13,422 nucleotides of DNA from Pseudomonadota bacterium (GTDB taxonomy: Bacteria; Pseudomonadota; Alphaproteobacteria; Rhizobiales; Rhizobiaceae). This document shows positions 1 through 6,733 of this stretch, in pieces. A program made the translations under genes and the position numbers. The first letter of the stretch is position 1. Each line of letters opens with the position of its first letter. The DNA lies in the NCBI GenBank assembly GCA_023388675.1, contig JAEWFU010000139.1:1-13422 (forward strand), given 5' to 3'. The notes beneath the pieces were generated by a model. It did no database searches. It was not told the origin of the DNA and saw only the letters and a list, made by a program, of their open reading frames with translations.

Positions 1-153
1 CACCTCAGGATGAGGGAGGTGGTTTGATCGAACCCGCTCGCGGGGGCTCGATAAAGGCCGGCAAGACCACCCTCGAGCCCACCATCATGCAGGAGCGATG
101 CACTACAGTCCTCATCCTGAGGTGCGAGCGAAGCGAGCCTCGAAGGACGCACC
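1..153. repeat. Palindromic intergenic repeat, truncated by the window edge
   Basis: Seen: positions 1-15 are a perfect inverted copy of 110-124 (CTCATCCTGAGGTG core). The right copy continues as a GCGAGCGAAGCGAGCCTCGAAGGA-like tract to 153 and can fold on itself: TCCTGAGG at 115-122 against CCTC at 138-141 and AGGA at 144-147, or GGTGCG at 121-126 against CGCACC at 148-153. Between the copies lie further nested dyads: ATCGA/TCGAT at 27-31/48-52 enclosing CCCGC/GCGGG at 33-37/40-44, GGTGGT/ACCACC at 18-23/66-71, and GGGCTCGA/TCGAGCCC at 44-51/73-80. From memory, this core resembles a multicopy intergenic element of Mesorhizobium-like genomes. It lies just downstream of cpdR, so the hairpins could also end or stabilise that transcript. 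No gene is supported in 1-174. Confidence 0.6.
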
Positions 154-174
154 AAAGCTACGGCCGCTCTCCCG

Positions 175-537
175 CTACTGCAGCGCCCTTTGGACCTTGG
201 TCCTGATCTCGTTGAGCGTGAACGGCTTCGGCACGACATCGATGATGATGTCGGCGAGGTCCGCGGCGCGTTCGCGCTGCTCGGCATAGCCAGTCATCAG
301 CAGTATTTTCAGGCCCGGGAATTCGCTCGCGGCGCGCTTTGCCATCTCGATACCATCCATTGTCGGCATGCGAATGTCAGACAGGATGAGATCATAGCTG
401 CCATCGGCGCTGCGGATCGATTCGAGCCCCAGATCACCGTCTTCCGCCGTCTCGACCTCATGCCCGCCAGCGGCAATAGCGCGCGCGGTGAAGGCGCGGA
501 CGGATTCGTCGTCTTCGACAATCAGTATTCTCGCCAT
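175..537 (-). CDS. cpdR: CpdR-type single-domain response regulator
   Basis: A 120-residue stand-alone receiver domain with no output domain. Visible receiver residues are the acidic pocket E8-D9-D10, the phosphoacceptor D54 in SDIRMP, T82 in LLMTGY and K104 in the PKPF motif. The text 'MARILIVEDDESVRAFTARA' and the LKILLMTGYAEQRERA stretch match the CpdR family well. In Caulobacter, unphosphorylated CpdR recruits and primes ClpXP for substrate degradation, and the CckA-ChpT phosphorelay switches it off by phosphorylation; the same role is inferred here. The receiver is about three residues longer before the phospho-Asp than I recall for Caulobacter. The start lies 3 nt after the hpt stop, with AGGGAG about 11 nt upstream inside hpt, so it is the last gene of a DUF3426-like/hpt/cpdR operon. 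An ordinary CheY-like protein is the less likely alternative. Confidence 0.88.
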   Translation of the reverse strand: MARILIVEDDESVRAFTARAIAAGGHEVETAEDGDLGLESIRSADGSYDLILSDIRMPTMDGIEMAKRAASEFPGLKILLMTGYAEQRERAADLADIIIDVVPKPFTLNEIRTKVQRALQ

Positions 538-540
538 GCC

Positions 541-1083
541 TCAGGCGTCTCCCTTGACCACGCCGACGAACGGCAGTTCGCGGAAGGCGTGCGCGACATC
601 CATGCCGTAGCCGACGACGAAATAGTCGGGGCAGTCGAAGCCGACGAAGTCGGCCGTCAGTTCTGTCTGGCGCTTGGTGTGCTTGTCGAGCAGCACGGCG
701 ATCGAGACGCTTTTGGCGCCGCGCGACATCATCAATTCGCGGGTAAACTTCAGCGTCTTGCCCGATTCGAGAATGTCGTCGATCAGGAGCACGTCGCGGC
801 CGGCGACCTCGTTGTCGATGTCGCGCAGCACCCTCACCTCGCCGGAGGTGGTTCCGGTTCCGTAGCTGGAGATGAAGATGAACTCGACTTCCGGCGACAG
901 GCCGGTGTCGTGCATGGCGCGAATCAGGTCCGCCGCAAAGATGAACGAGCCCTTGAGGATCGAGATGACCAGAAGGTCCTCGTAGTCGCGCTCGGCGATT
1001 TCCTTGGCGAGTTCCAGATTGCGCCGTGCGATTGCCGAGGCGCTGAACAGAACCTCGATTTCCTTGCCGCGTACCACAGGCAT
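541..1083 (-). CDS. hpt: Hypoxanthine phosphoribosyltransferase
   Basis: A 180-residue protein of the usual size for bacterial HPRT. It transfers phosphoribose from PRPP to hypoxanthine (and usually guanine) in cytoplasmic purine salvage. The PRPP-binding loop is clear as VLLIDDILESGKTL near residues 98-111; the N-terminal VISILKGSFIFAADL segment matches the HPRT pyrophosphate-binding loop, and SSYGTGTTSGEV is the flexible catalytic loop. The C-terminal DFVGFDCPDYFVVGYGMD matches the base-binding region. Its ATG overlaps the stop of the upstream DUF3426-like gene by one base (TGATG), and cpdR follows after 3 nt, so all three genes are probably cotranscribed and translationally coupled. Nothing in the sequence is broken. 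Confidence 0.95.
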   Translation of the reverse strand: MPVVRGKEIEVLFSASAIARRNLELAKEIAERDYEDLLVISILKGSFIFAADLIRAMHDTGLSPEVEFIFISSYGTGTTSGEVRVLRDIDNEVAGRDVLLIDDILESGKTLKFTRELMMSRGAKSVSIAVLLDKHTKRQTELTADFVGFDCPDYFVVGYGMDVAHAFRELPFVGVVKGDA

Positions 1084-1709
1084 CAGTGATTGCCCTCCCG
1101 GAAGCTGACCGAAACGGATTTCACGCCGTACCTAGGTGCCTCCAGGCGGCTCGAAAAGGAGTAGCGATCGCCGGGCTCCAGTTCGGCGCCGTTTGTCCCC
1201 AGAAAATAACGTGTCGCCGAGCCGTTGTTGTCGGTGACCATGATCTCGATCGGCGGCAGCGGGCTGGCACTTCCGCCATGGTTTTCGGCAAGACCATCGA
1301 TGAACAGCACGTCACGGCCGTTGCGGTTCTCGATCCGGCTCTTCACCTCGCCGATCCGTAGCGGCTGGAGGCGCTCGGAAGGGGTGGGAAGAACGACGTT
1401 ACGCACCAGCGCATGGCCACCGGAAACCCAGAATGCGAGGATTACGAGGGTGAGGCTGAAGGACCAGAATAGCGGGCCACCTTGTTTGGCGCGGCGCTCG
1501 TTCCCGCCATCGGCGGCATCTGCTTTCAGAAAATCCATGCCGGTGGCCGTAGCGGCGGCTTCGAAACGGCGCGGAAGCGGCTCAATCGGGGCATCGACCG
1601 TCTCGTATTCGGCGTCCGAAGCGTCGCCTTTGAGTACAGTATTGCTGCGCGCGACATCGCCCGTCATGATTTCGCCGGAAACCGGGCGTGCCTTGTCATC
1701 CTCGTTCAT
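1083..1709 (-). CDS. Single-pass membrane protein with DUF3426-like C-terminal domain
   Basis: A 208-residue protein: an acidic, low-complexity N-terminus (1-78), one hydrophobic segment at about 79-102 (GPLFWSFSLTLVILAFWVSG), and a C-terminal domain at about 105-208 that reads like the beta-rich DUF3426 domain (LFIDGLAEN, LPPIEIMVTD, ELEPGDRYSFSSRLEAP, VSVSFREGN). Related alphaproteobacterial proteins at this place usually begin with an MJ0042-type zinc ribbon; no CxxC pair is present, and an in-frame TAA six codons upstream of the ATG excludes an N-terminal extension. An AAAGGA-like ribosome site lies about 11 nt before the start. It is the first gene of the hpt-cpdR operon and diverges from ftsE. 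The function is unknown; the domain assignment is by eye. Confidence 0.75.
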   Translation of the reverse strand: MNEDDKARPVSGEIMTGDVARSNTVLKGDASDAEYETVDAPIEPLPRRFEAAATATGMDFLKADAADGGNERRAKQGGPLFWSFSLTLVILAFWVSGGHALVRNVVLPTPSERLQPLRIGEVKSRIENRNGRDVLFIDGLAENHGGSASPLPPIEIMVTDNNGSATRYFLGTNGAELEPGDRYSFSSRLEAPRYGVKSVSVSFREGNH

Positions 1710-1755
1710 GCGGCCGGCCGTCCTTTAGCGGTGCTCCTGCAGCCAGTAGACCGAA

Positions 1756-1817
1756 ATGGTTAATGCTTCGCTGCGGAAACACCATTCAGACGTGGAATTT
1801 AACCCGGCATTAACCAT
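1756..1817. promoter_or_regulatory. Candidate CtrA binding region, divergent promoter of ftsEX and the hpt-cpdR operon
   Basis: Seen: TTAA at 1799-1802, exactly seven bases, then TTAA at 1810-1813 (TTAACCCGGCATTAACC). The second half extends to TTAACCAT at 1810-1817, and its inverse ATGGTTAA lies at 1756-1763; together they form a perfect 11-bp inverted repeat (1756-1766 against 1807-1817, 40-nt gap). Known: TTAA-N7-TTAA is the CtrA box of alphaproteobacteria, and TTAACCAT is a reported half-site variant. Inferred: CtrA controls one or both divergent units. I could not place convincing -35/-10 boxes. The rest of the 1710-1889 gap shows only a TAAGGA ribosome site before ftsE. Confidence 0.6.
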
Positions 1818-1889
1818 GCGGATGGATGTTCGGGCTTGCCCCGTTCCGCCGAACCGCAACCGGCAAATCGCAAGACGTAAGGACTTCCG

Positions 1890-2549
1890 GTGATCCGATT
1901 CGAGAATGTCGGCCTTCGCTATGGCATGGGGCCGGAAATCCTCCGCGACATCTCGTTCGATCTGCCGGAACGCTCATTCCAGTTTCTGAGCGGCCCGTCG
2001 GGCGCCGGCAAGACGACGCTGCTGCGTCTGCTGTTTCTGTCGCTCAAGCCGACGCGCGGGCTCATCACGGTCTTCAACAAGGATCGCGCGCGCATCACGC
2101 GTCGCGAACTGCCGATGCTGCGGCGGCGCATCGGCGTCGTGTTCCAGGATTTTCGCCTGCTCGACCACATGACCACTTACGAGAACGTGGCCCTGCCGTT
2201 GCGCGTGCGCGGGCGCGAGGAGGCCACGTATCGCTCGGACGTGATCGAGCTTCTGAAATGGGTTGGCCTCGGCGAGCGCATGCACGTGCTGCCGCCGGTG
2301 CTTTCGGGCGGCGAAAAGCAGCGCGCGGCGATCGCGCGCGCGCTCATCGAGCAACCGGAAATCCTTCTGGCGGACGAGCCGACCGGCAATGTCGATCCGC
2401 CGCTGGCGCGGCGGCTTCTGCGCCTCTTCATCGAGTTGAACCGGCTCGGCACGGCGGTGGTCATCGCCACCCACGATCTCGGCCTGATGGAGCAGGTGGA
2501 TGCGCGCCGCATGATCCTCGCAGACGGGCGGCTCGAAATCCATGATTGA
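1890..2549 (+). CDS. ftsE: Cell-division ABC transporter ATP-binding protein FtsE
   Basis: A 219-residue ABC ATPase, the normal FtsE length. Walker A is GPSGAGKT at 35-42, the Q-loop is Q86, the signature is LSGGEKQ at 138-144, Walker B ends in LLADEP with D162/E163, and the H-loop is H195 in VIATHD. FtsE works in the cytoplasm with membrane partner FtsX at the division site, where the pair controls periplasmic peptidoglycan hydrolysis. The start is GTG, with TAAGGA 6-7 nt upstream at 1878-1883. The ftsX start overlaps its last 8 nt, so the two are translationally coupled. The protein has no transport-specific extension, and the adjacent ftsX confirms the name. The upstream CtrA-like boxes suggest cell-cycle-timed expression. 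Confidence 0.95.
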   Translation: MIRFENVGLRYGMGPEILRDISFDLPERSFQFLSGPSGAGKTTLLRLLFLSLKPTRGLITVFNKDRARITRRELPMLRRRIGVVFQDFRLLDHMTTYENVALPLRVRGREEATYRSDVIELLKWVGLGERMHVLPPVLSGGEKQRAAIARALIEQPEILLADEPTGNVDPPLARRLLRLFIELNRLGTAVVIATHDLGLMEQVDARRMILADGRLEIHD

Positions 2550-3528
2550 GCGGGACCCGGCAGAAGAGGCCGACCACGAGGAGGCAGCGCCGGCACGCCC
2601 GGAGCGCACGCCGCGCAAATCCGCGCCCATCGTGCCGCCGCAGAACGTCGCGGGCAGCGCGCTGATCCTCGTCATCGCCATCATGACTTTCCTGTCCTGC
2701 CTTACGCTGGGCGCGGTGACGCTCGTGCGCGATACAGCGGCGACATGGCAAACCCAGATCGCCCGCGAGGCGACGATCCAGATCAAGCCGGCTGAAGACT
2801 TCGACATCGAGGCGGGCCTTGCCGCCGCGCAGCGCATCGTGTCGGGCTTCGCAGGCGTACGCTCGGCCTCGATCGTCGGTGCGGAAGCGACGATCCGGCT
2901 GCTCGAACCTTGGCTCGGCTCGGGCCTCGACATCGACGAACTGCCCGTGCCGCGTCTCGTCATCGTGACGATCGATCCGGCATCGCCACCGGATTTCGCC
3001 GCGATGCGGACGGCTTTGAGCGCGGAAGTGCCTCAGGCCGCGCTCGACGACCACCGTACCTGGGTCGACCGTCTGGTCGCGATGGCGCGCACGACCGTTA
3101 CCATCGGCATATCGGTGCTGGCGCTGATGCTGGCGGCCACCGTGCTGTCCGTCGTCTTTGCAACGCGTGGTGCGATGGCCGGCAACGGTCACATCATCGA
3201 GGTGCTGCATTTCGTCGGGGCGGAGGCGCGATTCATCGCCGGCGAGTTCCGCCGTCATTTCCTGCTCACCGGCATGAAGGGCGCTGCGGCGGGTGGACTG
3301 GCCGCGATCGTCGTCTTCGTCGCCTTCTCCTGGTGGTCCTCGCGCAACATGGCGACGCCCGAGGCCGATCAGGCGACGGCGCTGTTCGGCAACTTCGCGA
3401 TCGGCACCGCCGGCTATGCGGGTGTCGCACTGGTCGTGCTTGCCGTCGGCGCGCTGACGGCCGCGACCTCGCACCTCACTGTGGTATCCTATCTGGGCGA
3501 CATCGATGCCCGTCATCATGACGGCTGA
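2542..3528 (+). CDS. ftsX: Cell-division membrane protein FtsX
   Basis: A 328-residue inner-membrane protein with the FtsX layout. A charged cytoplasmic tail (1-37, rich in Asp, Glu, Arg and Pro) is followed by TM1 at about 38-62. A periplasmic domain of about 120 residues comes next, then three more hydrophobic segments around 190-212 (IGISVLALMLAATVLSVVF), 245-265 (AAAGGLAAIVVFVAFSWW) and 285-312. FtsX is the membrane half of FtsEX and passes ATP-driven changes to periplasmic murein hydrolase regulators. The IIEVLHFVGAEARFIAGEF stretch between TM2 and TM3 is typical of FtsX/MacB-type permease domains. The ATG lies inside the ftsE 3' end (8-nt overlap). No defect is visible. Confidence 0.93.
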   Translation: MIERDPAEEADHEEAAPARPERTPRKSAPIVPPQNVAGSALILVIAIMTFLSCLTLGAVTLVRDTAATWQTQIAREATIQIKPAEDFDIEAGLAAAQRIVSGFAGVRSASIVGAEATIRLLEPWLGSGLDIDELPVPRLVIVTIDPASPPDFAAMRTALSAEVPQAALDDHRTWVDRLVAMARTTVTIGISVLALMLAATVLSVVFATRGAMAGNGHIIEVLHFVGAEARFIAGEFRRHFLLTGMKGAAAGGLAAIVVFVAFSWWSSRNMATPEADQATALFGNFAIGTAGYAGVALVVLAVGALTAATSHLTVVSYLGDIDARHHDG

Positions 3529-3592
3529 GCGCGCCGGAAGACTGTCATAACATGGCTATCCATTGCCGCAATTCGTGGTTAACGATGGCAGC

Positions 3593-4282
3593 ATGAAGGG
3601 GCCCGTAAGAACAGATGCGCCGCTCAGGCGCTGGATTCGCGCGCTTGCCGTCTCGGCGGCCGTGCTGTTGTGCGGCGGCCTTGCCTTCCTCGGCGGCTTC
3701 GCGGCATTCTCCACCCACGTCGCCCGGCTGACGACGCCGGTTGAGCAGCGTGACGCCGACGCCATCATCGTCCTGACCGGTGGCGAGAAGCGTCTCGACG
3801 CGGCATTCGACCTGCTTCGGTCCGGCAAGGGACAGCGGCTGCTCATCAGCGGCGTGAACCCTTCGGCGCGCATCGTCGACCTGCAACTGGCGACCGGTGG
3901 CGATCCGGACCTTTTCGCCTGCTGCGTCGATATCGACCGCGCCGCGCTCGATACCATCGGCAATGCCGAGGAGAGCGCCAAATGGGTCAACAACCACGCC
4001 TATGGCAGCGTGATCGTGGTCACCAACAACTATCACATGCCGCGCAGCCTGCTTGAGCTGAAGCGGATGATCGGCGACACCGACCTGCTGCCCTATCCGG
4101 TCGTCAATACGCGGCTCGACGGCGGCGAGTGGATGACCAAACGCGAAGCACTGCGGGTGCTTTTCATCGAATATGCCAAATATCTTGCCGCGGTGGTGCG
4201 CGGCGCCTTCCCGCGTTTAGCCATACAGCAAACGGGCATGGTCGAGGCAGCGGCGCCGGCCTCCGCCGAAATGGTCCAATAG
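3593..4282 (+). CDS. YdcF family (DUF218) membrane-anchored protein
   Basis: A 229-residue protein from the ATG at 3593. It has a short basic N-terminus, one membrane segment (about residues 13-36, ALAVSAAVLLCGGLAFLGGF) and a DUF218/YdcF fold: DADAIIVLTGGEKRLDAAFDLL, GQRLLISG, NAEESAKWV and SVIVVTNNYHMPRSLLELKRM. E. coli YdcF has been reported to bind SAM, and relatives such as SanA and ElyC act in envelope maintenance; the exact role here is unknown. In-frame TTG (3563) and GTG (3575) starts exist upstream, but none has a good ribosome site. ATG 3593 overlaps the stop of a 14-codon leader frame (ATGA), so the start remains uncertain. It lies 64 nt after ftsX and 84 nt before plsC, a neighbourhood I recall from other rhizobia. 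Confidence 0.8.
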   Translation: MKGPVRTDAPLRRWIRALAVSAAVLLCGGLAFLGGFAAFSTHVARLTTPVEQRDADAIIVLTGGEKRLDAAFDLLRSGKGQRLLISGVNPSARIVDLQLATGGDPDLFACCVDIDRAALDTIGNAEESAKWVNNHAYGSVIVVTNNYHMPRSLLELKRMIGDTDLLPYPVVNTRLDGGEWMTKREALRVLFIEYAKYLAAVVRGAFPRLAIQQTGMVEAAAPASAEMVQ

Positions 4283-4366
4283 GATAAGGCGAGGCCGCGA
4301 CGCATTTCCCTTTGCAGCGGCTTGGTGTAACCAAACCTCCGCACGACAATCCTCAGGCCGGTCCCC

Positions 4367-5167
4367 ATGCTCGTCGTCAGGTCGCTGGCGTTCAACGTCG
4401 CCTTCTATCTCAGCCTCATCATCCAGATGATCGTCTGGACGCCTTTCTATTTCATCGCGCCGCGCCATCTTGCCTGGTTCGTGCCGAAGTTCTGGGCGCG
4501 GTCGAGCCTCAAGCTGCAGGAATGGATCGCCGGCACCGAAAGCCGGATCGAAGGCATGGAGAACCTGCCGGACGGCCCGTTCATCCTGGCGCCCAAGCAT
4601 CAGTCCTTCTGGGATACGATCTCGTTCTTTCCCTATCTGCGCGACCCGGTCTACATCCTCAAGCGCGAGCTGATGTGGATCCCGATGTTCGGCTGGTACG
4701 TCGCCAAGATGCGGATGATCCCGATCAACCGCGGCAGCCGTTCGAAGGCGCTGAAACAGGCACTGGTCGTCGCGCGTGAGCGCATGGCCGAGAATCGGCA
4801 GCTCATCATCTATCCCGAAGGTACGCGCCGCGCGCCGGGCGACGAGCCCGCCTACAAATGGGGCATCGTCGAAATCTATTCGGCGCTCGGGGTGCCCGTG
4901 GTGCCGGTGGCCCATGTCGCCGGCCTCTATTGGCCGCGCCGCAAGTTCCTGCGGTTTCCGGGCGTGATCCACGCCCGGTTCCTGCCGCCGATCGAACCCG
5001 GGCTGGCAAAGGAAGCGTTCATGGAGCGGCTGGTTTCCGAAACCGAGGCCGCCTGCGACGAACTGCTGGTCGAGGCCGCGCGTTCGGCCAACCCACCGCA
5101 GATGCCGCCCACGGCCGTGAAGAGGCTCAGGGAACTTGGGGTGGAGGCGCCTGTGGCGCGGGATTGA
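4367..5167 (+). CDS. plsC: 1-acyl-sn-glycerol-3-phosphate acyltransferase
   Basis: A 266-residue PlsC-type acyltransferase that makes phosphatidic acid from lysophosphatidic acid at the cytoplasmic face of the inner membrane. The catalytic HX4D motif is H78-QSFW-D83. The second block is INRGSRSK near 120-127, the EGTR block is YPEGTRRAPG at 149-158, and VPVVPVAH follows. A hydrophobic N-terminal segment at about 7-31 anchors it. The ribosome site is weak (GGCCGG before CCCC-ATG). The 84-nt gap after the ydcF-like gene holds only a small TTGGT-GTA-ACCAA dyad at 4322-4334. The 3' end overlaps the convergent chaC-like gene by 41 nt. A lyso-ornithine-lipid acyltransferase is a less likely alternative in rhizobia. 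Confidence 0.88.
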   Translation: MLVVRSLAFNVAFYLSLIIQMIVWTPFYFIAPRHLAWFVPKFWARSSLKLQEWIAGTESRIEGMENLPDGPFILAPKHQSFWDTISFFPYLRDPVYILKRELMWIPMFGWYVAKMRMIPINRGSRSKALKQALVVARERMAENRQLIIYPEGTRRAPGDEPAYKWGIVEIYSALGVPVVPVAHVAGLYWPRRKFLRFPGVIHARFLPPIEPGLAKEAFMERLVSETEAACDELLVEAARSANPPQMPPTAVKRLRELGVEAPVARD

Positions 5168-5675
5168 GGCGATCCGCGACCCGCTCCAGCCAGTGGTCGT
5201 GTATGCCCAGCGCCCGCAGGTGGCCGATCGTGTTCAGCACATATTCCTCGTTCGGTCCGGACTGGCCGAGCGAGCCGCTAACGGTTCTCGCAGCCTCTTC
5301 CACGTCGACGCGGGCAGCATACTGGACGTGATTGCGGTCGACGACGTAGGTCACCGCTTCCACTATGTCGCCGGTATCGAGCCGGATCGGGAGCCTTTTT
5401 TCGAGGTAGACGTTGGTAACGAGTTCGCGCTCGCGCAGATAGGCCATCACCTCGCCGGAAAGATCATCCGGGACGCGGAAGGCGAGGCCGAGGCAAGAAC
5501 CCCCGCGGTCGAGGCCCAACACGAGACCCGGTCGGTCCGGCGTCCCGCGATGGACATGCGAGCGCACGCACAACGCGCGACGATAACCCATGAGGCGCGC
5601 CCTGTGCGTTTCGGTATGGGCAAAACCCGGCCGCCACATCAGCGAGCCATAGCCAAACACCCAAAAATCGCCCAT
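5127..5675 (-). CDS. Glutathione-specific gamma-glutamylcyclotransferase (ChaC family)
   Basis: A 182-residue protein of the ChaC family, which cleaves glutathione to 5-oxoproline and Cys-Gly in the cytoplasm. The substrate-binding YGSL motif lies at residues 9-12 (FWVFGYGSLMW), followed by the family pattern HRARLMGYRRALCVRS. GLVLGLDRGGSCLGLAFRV and YLREREL follow, with E84 as the likely catalytic glutamate, then LPIRL. I chose the ATG at 5675 because it puts YGSL near the N-terminus as in the family; the longer ATG at 5747 would add 24 residues without homology and run into the divergent DUF2125 gene. The ribosome site is weak. The last 41 nt overlap plsC on the opposite strand, encoding a Pro-rich tail (NPAPQAPPPQVP) that is probably not conserved. 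Confidence 0.85.
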   Translation of the reverse strand: MGDFWVFGYGSLMWRPGFAHTETHRARLMGYRRALCVRSHVHRGTPDRPGLVLGLDRGGSCLGLAFRVPDDLSGEVMAYLRERELVTNVYLEKRLPIRLDTGDIVEAVTYVVDRNHVQYAARVDVEEAARTVSGSLGQSGPNEEYVLNTIGHLRALGIHDHWLERVADRLNPAPQAPPPQVP

Positions 5676-5737
5676 ATCGCCAAACCACACTGAATGCACC
5701 GGACCGTTCCGGGGTGAGGGGTAGCGAGAGCAAGGGC

Positions 5738-6730
5738 ATGGCGTCAAGCGGAGCGGGACGACCCAACTACAGCAGGCGGTTCTTCTGGTTCGCGCTGGCG
5801 ATCGTGCTGGCGGGCGCGCTGTATTCGTTCGGCTGGCATTACGTCTCCGGCCGCCTGATTGATCAGGTCAACGCGACGGTCGCCGGAATTAACCGCGACG
5901 GGCGCCGGGCGAGCTGCGAGAACGCAGAGGCGCGGGGCTATCCGTTCCGCATAGGCGTGTTCTGCCGTTCGGTGATGTTCGAGGACGGCCGCAACGGCAT
6001 CGGCTTCCGGGCGCGCCAGTTCCGTTCGGCCGCACAGGTCTATGCGCCGAACCACATCATCGGTGAACTCGACGGCCCGGCGACGCTGCAGGTGCCGGGC
6101 CTCAACGCGCTCGACCTGACCTGGTCGAACCTGCAGGCCAGTGTGCGGCTTGCCTCGCCTCTGCCCGAGCGGGTGTCGATGGAAAGCCGCGATCTGGCGG
6201 TGAGGCTGGATGAGCCGGGTGACGCATCGCCGCTTGTGGGGCAGGCCGAGAGTTTTCAGCTCCATATGAGGCCTGCGGGCACGGACCTCGATCTTGCCGC
6301 CCGGTTCTCCGCGCTGCTGCTCGATGCCCAACTGGTCGGCGCAACCACGCTGCCGCCCCTCGACGGGCTGGTAGACGTATCCCTGGCCGGCTGGGCGGAA
6401 CCGATCGAGGATCGACGCAGCCTGCGCGGCCGTTCGGGCACGATCCGCAACATGACGATCTCGACGGCGGAAGGTGCGGGCGTGACGATCACCGGACCGG
6501 TGGCGATAGACGAGGCGGGGCTTGTCGACGCCGAATTGAGCGTCACGGTACGCCAACCGCAGGCGCTGGCAAGCATCCTCGCCGAGCTGATGCCCGAATC
6601 GCGCCGCGAAATCGAGCTGGCGATGACGGGACTGTCGGCAATGGGGGATACGCCTACCCTGCCGCTGCGTATCGAAAGCGGCGAGGTGCGGCTCGGCTTC
6701 CTGTCGCTTGGCGAGATACCGCCGCTCTGA
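5738..6730 (+). CDS. DUF2125 domain protein, membrane-anchored
   Basis: A 330-residue protein with an N-terminal membrane segment or uncleaved signal at about residues 12-34 (RRFFWFALAIVLAGALYSFGW). A long, probably periplasmic, beta-rich region follows (GYPFRIGVFCRSVMFED, FRARQFRSAAQVYAPNHIIGELDGPA, LDLTWSNLQASVRL). These phrases fit DUF2125, a family of unknown function that is common in Hyphomicrobiales. The pair C61 and C76 (ASCENAEARG and GVFCRS) could form a disulfide. The in-frame GTG at 5714 would add 8 residues; I prefer the ATG at 5738, with a GAGAG purine tract about 7 nt upstream. It diverges from the chaC-like gene and converges on tyrC with 3 nt between the stops. The function cannot be read from the sequence. 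Confidence 0.82.
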   Translation: MASSGAGRPNYSRRFFWFALAIVLAGALYSFGWHYVSGRLIDQVNATVAGINRDGRRASCENAEARGYPFRIGVFCRSVMFEDGRNGIGFRARQFRSAAQVYAPNHIIGELDGPATLQVPGLNALDLTWSNLQASVRLASPLPERVSMESRDLAVRLDEPGDASPLVGQAESFQLHMRPAGTDLDLAARFSALLLDAQLVGATTLPPLDGLVDVSLAGWAEPIEDRRSLRGRSGTIRNMTISTAEGAGVTITGPVAIDEAGLVDAELSVTVRQPQALASILAELMPESRREIELAMTGLSAMGDTPTLPLRIESGEVRLGFLSLGEIPPL

Positions 6731-6733
6731 CGC

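Noticed and set aside
190..1089. Long plus-strand open frame of 299 codons across cpdR and hpt
   Set aside because: It is antisense to two well-recognised genes, has a composition typical of shadow frames in GC-rich DNA, and shows no known domain.
1826..2545. Plus-strand frame of 239 codons overlapping ftsE
   Set aside because: Arg/Ala/Gly-rich alternative frame without any recognisable motif, while the ftsE frame has every ABC motif.
2461..3519. Minus-strand open frame of 352 codons opposite ftsX
   Set aside because: Rich in Arg, Asp and His with no domain; a mirror frame of the clear ftsX gene.
3577..3582. GTTAAC before the ydcF-like gene as a CtrA site
   Set aside because: A single TTAA half without a partner at the seven-base spacing.
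4322..4334. TTGGT-GTA-ACCAA dyad upstream of plsC as a terminator or operator
   Set aside because: Only 5 bp, no T run and no known operator pattern.
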